Source of the DNA: Neoscytalidium dimidiatum
Taxonomy: Eukaryota; Ascomycota; Dothideomycetes; Botryosphaeriales; Botryosphaeriaceae
DNA: 64,000 bases
Direction: 5' to 3'
NCBI GenBank assembly: GCA_037367355.1
Contig: CM074704.1
Coordinates: 1,302,001 to 1,366,000 of the forward strand
The position numbers and the translations under genes are program-made. Of the stretch, positions 58,669 through 64,000 are shown piece by piece; position 1 is the first letter of the stretch; each line of letters starts with the position of its first letter. Below the pieces are notes generated by a model that ran no database searches, was not told where the DNA came from, and worked only from the letters and a program-made list of their open reading frames with translations.

Positions 58669-59496
58669 GGGAGGGAGACGTCTTTGTCGTCTGTATTTGA
58701 ACTCATGGATTGACCTCTAAGGGTTGAACGAGGAGAAGGCTATTTACACAAACCGACACACCGCGCTAAGCCTTTTTTGTACATCATTCCATGTCAGTCT
58801 ATTTACCGAACGCTTTCGACTCCAAACATAGTATAGGTACCGGTGCAGGTGCCCCTATCGTGATTCTCTGGTTTGGCGCGAATCCCAGGATCCTACTCTG
58901 GCACATCGGAGTTATGCCCGAAGGGGTAAGCGGCCGGTCAGGCGACCGAACAACTGGAGGGGGGGGGGGATATTAACACCTCCTCGCCGTGCCAAACTAC
59001 AAAACGTTCAACAGCCAGGATTCCCCAATGGTCACCCACTTGAGTACTAATTGGCCGGTTTGTAGCTTGAGTACGGCTGAGCGAACGGGAAGCCCTGTAT
59101 TCTCGTGTCCGCTCACCCCGAATTTTTTTCGTATTACTTTTCGGGAACAATTAAGCGCCCACCAAACACTGATTCAGGAATTGGAATCCGTTAATTAGTG
59201 ACCAATATTAGCGACCTATCAAATGTGTTTTCTATACCGTAGACGCTAACATTGCTTACTAGTTCTCTTTTCTGGGATTTTGGAGTACGGAAAAGATATC
59301 AGGCTTCACGATTGTACTGAAACCAGCTCCCATCTTTCCATGACTCCTATGTCCATCTGTGCCCCAGGGGCGGTCGTGCGCCGGCAAACGGCGTGTCGTC
59401 CGCTCTACGCTCGCGCCAGCCACGTATATATAGGGTGGGCATCACCTGCGACGTTTCTTCGACTGTCCGTTGCTTCTCTCCCCTCCACAACTCATC
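58669..59496. promoter_or_regulatory. Upstream region of the DUF3435 gene
   Basis: 828 bases before the recombinase start codon. It contains a G run at about 58961-58970. If the downstream gene is a Starship captain, the element's left boundary and terminal repeat may lie here, but I see no convincing repeat by eye and the right end is outside the window. Confidence 0.35.
59425..59433 (+). promoter_or_regulatory. Probable TATA box of the DUF3435 gene
   Basis: TATATATAG lies 64 bases upstream of the ATG at 59497, a suitable position. Most neighbouring housekeeping genes show no such clear TATA. Confidence 0.5.
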
Positions 59497-62165
59497 ATGA
59501 GTACAAAATATAGTGACCTCATCGCGCTTGCCAACGAATCGCAGCCTATCGACCTGCGGGAGCAAAACTTCCTGGAGTCTTCCAGAGTTGATGTCCATGT
59601 CAAGCGGTGGAAAGAGTATGTATCCTCGCTCTCGTATAGTAGTAAGCTAATGGATAGAAGGTTTGCAAAAGAAATTCTCTTAGGAAAATCACCACCGTGC
59701 GAGCCTTTCTACATTGCACCAACCCTCAACCAACTACAGATCTTCTTCAAATGGCTTGTGCGAGAAAAGAAGGGCCTCCGGGGAAAATTATGCATCCGAA
59801 CACTTCAGAAGTGGTGGTGCGATCTAAAGCGCCTGATCGGTGTCCGCGCGAACTATGCGTATAAGAAAAGTGAAGATCGGTGTATGAAGACTGTAACGAT
59901 CCTAAAATCATCTAATCTAGGCTGGCGTCAATAATTTCATAGTTTATCGACAACCTTGATGTCACGGAGGGGGCAACAACTAAAGGTGCGCCAAAGCCAA
60001 TGGCTACCTGGGCGGTCGTGGAAGATCTACTTTACTATCTATGGGCCTGTGATGAGCACGTGTTCAAGCATCCCCGGATGCGTCTGCAACTAGCTTGGTC
60101 TATCATACTTTCGGCATACGCAGGACTGCGGCCCGGCGAATTCATCGAATCTAGCCGGTATCGCGGGACAAATCAAGGCCTCAAGTATAGAGACGTGGAG
60201 ATTTTCTGGATCGAAAGGGATGGTGTCCCGATAATCCACCTCAAGGTGACTTTTCAACTCCGGAAAAATCAGAGACGTGATGAATCGAAATAGTACGTTT
60301 AGACAGACCCATAAGTATTAAGAGACCTTGCTAATATTCTTAGTATAACTCTCTCTTTTTATGAGGAACCGTCGCAACGGGATGTATGCCCTGTAACTTA
60401 CTTCATTGCTCTGGCAGTTGCAGATGGTGCAATTCAGATGTCTGATGTGCTCAGTAAGGAAAAGATCACGGCAGGAAAAAAGTCGGACCCGATTCACATC
60501 AAGGACAGCGTTGCAGACGTCCCGATACTAAGGGCGATCGAGAATCAGAGCCATATCTCGCAGGACCGGATACTCAAATACAGCTCGTTGAACCATTTTC
60601 TCAGCCAACTTGGTAAGAGAGCCGGATATGAGGATAACCTGACCTCTTACTGCTTTCGGAGGGGTGCTGGCAATGTGTTCGACGGTGAGCAATCCTGAGA
60701 GCAAACGTTTACCTATCTCTAATTTGTCAAAATAGAAAATGTGACGGTTGCGCAGCGTCAACAGCTTATGGGCCATCATAACGAAGCTATGTTCCAACAT
60801 TACATCTCGCGGACCTTTGGTGGTGACCTTCAATCGATTATCCTAGGACGAGAGCAGCACAAAGACACCATGAACCTGCTACGCTCGATGGAACTCACCA
60901 GGGATCGACGAGCGCCTAAGTTACCGAATTCGGAGCTTACTAAGTCCGGGGTGCGGGTGCGCGGCAAAACTACCTCTGCCCAAGACTACGAGGCACAACG
61001 TGCTCAGAGAAAAAAGCAACTGTCATATATTCGGCAGCAGTTATTCAAGAATCCCGTCCCTAACGCACTGTCAGAGTCGTGGGATATTATGGACACGGAC
61101 GAAGACAAGCCCCAGAAGGGCCCAGAGCCGTCCAGGTGCCTTACGGCACTGCTGAGGTACGACCACCCCAGACGCGCCATTGTACAAAATTTCTATCAAA
61201 GAAAAACGAAAGAGCCACTTCCCCTCGGCGAAGCGCTAGAGCCCTTGGTCAATATAGCCAAGCCAAGCGCTTGGTTTGCCTGCTATCCACGTGCAGCTGC
61301 TGAAGATGATGAGTGCCCGGTGTGTACTACGCAATTCAGGCCCAAGTAAGTTCTCCAAGCGGCTGCGACAATCAGTTATTGACCATTATGAAGGCAAGGA
61401 AGGTGGGACTTCAATGACCATCTTATAAAGTGCTGCAAGCGAAGCCAAGAAAAGAAAAAGATGGAGCGGCTGAACGCGCAGCCTTACCTTCGACCGATTG
61501 AGGTCTCTGCGAAGACCATTTCCAGAATGCAGATGGAAGCAAAAGAGAACAAACACCAGCATGGTGGAGCGCACCTCTGCCAGTGGCAAGGATGTACCGA
61601 GTCATTCATCTTTAAATCTATGGCTGTGGTGGCGTCCCACATTTCGCACCACGCTCACCGCTCGCGTAGCTATCGCTGTCTGTGGTCAGGCTGCTGGACC
61701 ACCACTGCAAGCCACTTCGATCTCAGTGTTCACTTATTACGGGTTCACGGCATGTTCTCAGAGTATACGCTGGACTCAAAAGCGTACTACTGCTACGAGT
61801 GTGCAGAATGGTTTGAGTCAGATTTCGAATGGGATACTCACTGCGAAAAGCACGTGCAGGACATCAAGGATATGTTCTGCGGGGCTGTCAAGCGGCATGG
61901 CATTACAAGTACTGCAGCCCTGTGTCCTTTCTGTCTCGGAACTCGCGGGTCACCCTCTCATCGGTATAGGCAGTTTCCGGAGGCAGGTATGAGCCTCAAA
62001 GATCATATTCATAATCACCACCTACGATATATCTGCGAACCATTCCCTTGCCCACATCCGCTATGTCAAGAAGAGATCAAGGGTGTTGATGGGGCATTCC
62101 AGCATTTCACGGAGTCGCACGGTATCTTGTTCGGAGTTCAGCAGGAGGAGGACCCTCAGATGTAG
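59497..62165 (+). CDS. DUF3435 tyrosine recombinase, Starship captain-like, with C-terminal zinc fingers
   Basis: Five exons (59497..59892, 59943..60292, 60344..60684, 60736..61345, then from 61394 or 61403 to 62165) give about 820 residues. DUF3435 blocks are clear: LAWSIILSAYAGLRPGEFIE, then SSRYRGTNQGLKYRDVEIFW, then SFYEEPSQRDVCPVTYFIAL. Also present are YCFRRGAGNVFD, RQQLMGHHNEAMFQHYISRT and GGDLQSIILGREQHKDTMNL. Likely catalytic residues are R195, R354 or R355, H376/H377 and Y385, in tyrosine-recombinase order. The C-terminal ~250 residues hold several Cys/His fingers (CQWQGC...HISHH, CLWSGC...HLLRVH, CYEC...HCEKH, CPFC, CPHPLC...HFTESH). In Starships this protein excises and inserts the element and is its first gene. 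No stop, frameshift or RIP-like damage is seen. Confidence 0.9.
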
Positions 62166-63001
62166 TTTAATGGCCAGGAGCAACGCATTACATAAATATT
62201 GATTTAATTTCCATTTTGACCATACATCTTAAAAACTATCACGGGTCCGCCAGATATAAGTAAACAGAAGCTTCAGTTCCGGTACACGTAGCCGGCCGCC
62301 AAGCCGAGTTGACTGGCTTGATATTGCGCTTTCTGCGGGCGTGATCGGCAAAGCTAGCAGCCGATACCCACGTAGATCCAATGAGAGCAATAATTAAAAC
62401 TCATGTATACCAGTGTTGTCCATGCATCACTGCTCCGGCAGTAACTTTACTCGTGCCCCTTGTGATATCAGAGCGGAAATCTCTTACTCAAGCAAGACAC
62501 ATGTCTCCAGTGAACACAGAACTTGCCATCATAATAAGATTTTCGCAAAAATACGGTATCAACCGCCTGCTGCACACGGTCATATGCAATCAGTAGGGGC
62601 CACTGGAGTGGGGAGGTTCCACTGGAACACGTCTCAACTCGCCACAAGCTTGCACCCTTCGTTAGCGCTGCGAGATAGCACAGAACGATCTCTTAGCACG
62701 CCGTGCATTTGGGGAAAACAGGGTAGTTGTTGGTCTATGACTGGTCCGAGATGTTCGGCGTCGGTGGTTGGGGTGAGGTTGACAAGGCCAGAACTTCCTA
62801 TTCATGAAGTCGGAGGCCACCATTCGCTAATTGATGTGGCACGGCCAAGTCAACCAGCGCTTTGTACTATGTTTCGAGGTGGCAGCACGTGCAATTGGTG
62901 CACGAGCCAGGAGAGGGGAATACATAAGGCTTGAGTTGCCCTGCTCTTGCCTACCAACCTCTTCACCCGCATTCACCAAGATAGTCTTTTCCCCCGATAC
63001 C
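62166..63001. promoter_or_regulatory. Intergenic between DUF3435 and chromodomain genes
   Basis: No gene supported. It holds the 3' flank of the recombinase gene and the promoter of the chromodomain gene, which is on the same strand. Confidence 0.4.
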
Positions 63002-63990
63002 ATGTCTACGCAACTCACTTCAGCAATGAGTTCTTTGGCTCCAACGACCGGACCCTACAGAACCTCCCAGGAGTTTGTTGGTAGGGAAGTCCTCGAAGAT
63101 GAGAATACCACGTATTCTTCTCTTGGAGCAATCATCCGCGCGCACAGGGAGCATTTCCAGCCTGCTATTAAATTAGAGGCTCTCGAAAATTCTTATGTTG
63201 AAGCGACCGGTAAGTCCTTAACCTTCTCATCATAAACATCTTATCCTAAAGTGGAAAATGAGCAGAATCCCCTGGCCGAGATATAAGCGAGAATTTTAAT
63301 ACACCGGCTGTCTCAATTGAGCCTCAAGAACGTTCTTTGAACATCAAACTAGAGGAGGAAGGACTCACCGCTAATTTGTACTCCGCCCCGGAATTCATGC
63401 TCCCCCCCATAATTCAAAATGGCTCGGCTCTTTGCTACCAGAAATACGAACCCGAAGAGGGTATCACACCCATGTCCAGCATTGTAGGCAGTGGTCTAGA
63501 AGGGACCACCTCTACCGACAGCGAAACCTCCCGAGAGACTCCCGTCGCTTGGCTTAGACCCTGCTCGCCGGAACATCAGGGCACGCCTCAAGCATCAGCT
63601 CATGTGGAAGCCGATACTTCGACACCGGCTACTGGAACCCATGAGCCGTACCTACGTCAGCCATTCAGTCCTCGGAGGCGGGCCCGCCAGTTTCGCCGCA
63701 GCGAGCCTTATACTTCTCCCTGTCACGGTAGGAAAGATAAAGGCAATGGGACAAGGCTAGCCGCAGACCTCGTTACTCAAGATTTATCGCCGCCGGCTGT
63801 TCCAGAGAAAAACGAGTACTATGTCGACTGTTTGCTGCAACGGCGGGCCCGAAGGCGTCAAGGAGGGAAGAGGAAGGTAATCAGCTATCTTGTGAAGTGG
63901 AATGGATACGGCCCTGAGCACAATAGCTGGGTGCTGAAGAGGAACATTGATACTGAACTTGTGCGGGTGTTCGACCTGCATCAATCATAG
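63002..63990 (+). CDS. Chromodomain protein next to the recombinase
   Basis: Exons 63002..63209 and 63266..63990 give about 310 residues. The first ~250 residues are Ser/Thr/Pro-rich and probably disordered, with a basic patch (SPRRRARQFRRSEPY). The C-terminus, from about residue 253, is a chromodomain: EYYVDCLLQRRARRRQGGKR, then VISYLVKWNGYGPEHNSWVL, with aromatic positions at Y254/Y255 and W of VKWNGY and NSW, which form a methyl-lysine cage in the family. The domain stops soon after. Similar chromodomains are found on retrotransposon integrases and HP1, but no integrase or chromoshadow is present here. Being the first gene downstream of a captain-like recombinase suggests it belongs to the same element; that is inference. 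Confidence 0.82.
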
Positions 63991-64000
63991 GCCCAGGAAA

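Noticed and set aside
58669..59496. Starship left terminal repeat or target-site duplication
   Set aside because: Short candidate motifs are too common to claim and the right end is outside the window, so no pair can be tested.

Overview
This is a gene-dense window of nuclear DNA from a filamentous ascomycete (Pezizomycotina). Most genes carry short introns (about 50 to 80 bases, GT donors, AG acceptors), and the proteins are fungal orthologues such as PEX5, ATG14, a btgE-type GH17 cell-wall glucanase, TRM82, TRR1, FCY1, HEM12 and MSH1. A class such as Dothideomycetes is only a guess. There is no sign of bacterial operons, CRISPR, rRNA or a convincing tRNA.

1-53 kb is an ordinary euchromatic block. 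In order: an NTF2-like-fold candidate (1073-2924, -), an MFS transporter (4066-6070, -), an unnamed fungal protein (7332-8958, -), the peroxisomal import receptor PEX5 (13109-15123, -), a 2OG-Fe(II) dioxygenase (15840-17239, -) divergent from an anion:cation-symporter-family MFS permease (17765-19767, +), a GH17 glucanase (20987-23016, -), ATG14 (24567-26144, -), a small unnamed protein (26906-27631, +), cytosine deaminase (28154-28794, -), a farnesylated YDJ1-type Hsp40 (29796-31184, +), a GNAT acetyltransferase (32235-33518, +), ribosomal stalk protein P0 (34195-35306, -), TRM82 (35544-37323, +), thioredoxin reductase (37995-39333, +), a two-RRM protein with a probable mitochondrial presequence (40270-41508, +), a 4.5 kb stretch with no gene I can support, a hexapeptide acetyltransferase with a C-terminal membrane anchor (45988-47396, -), mitochondrial MutS homologue MSH1 (48013-51520, -) and uroporphyrinogen decarboxylase HEM12 (51761-53060, +).

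53-64 kb is different in character. It holds a decayed NACHT-type NLR, an intact DUF7730-like gene, a possible small minus-strand ORF and a decayed Hsp70-like gene. These are followed by an apparently intact DUF3435 tyrosine-recombinase gene (59497-62165) of the family that includes the 'captains' of Starship giant transposons, with a zinc-finger C-terminus. Directly downstream on the same strand is a chromodomain protein gene (63002-63990), and then the window ends. If this is a Starship, the window catches only its left end and the cargo lies to the right.

Two gene structures are unusual. The initiator ATG of the RRM gene is split by an intron, and unspliced RNA would read ATG-TAA. TRR1 needs a 7-base micro-exon to encode its FAD-binding N-terminus. 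All exon models come from reading splice signals and frame continuity by eye; none has transcript support here.
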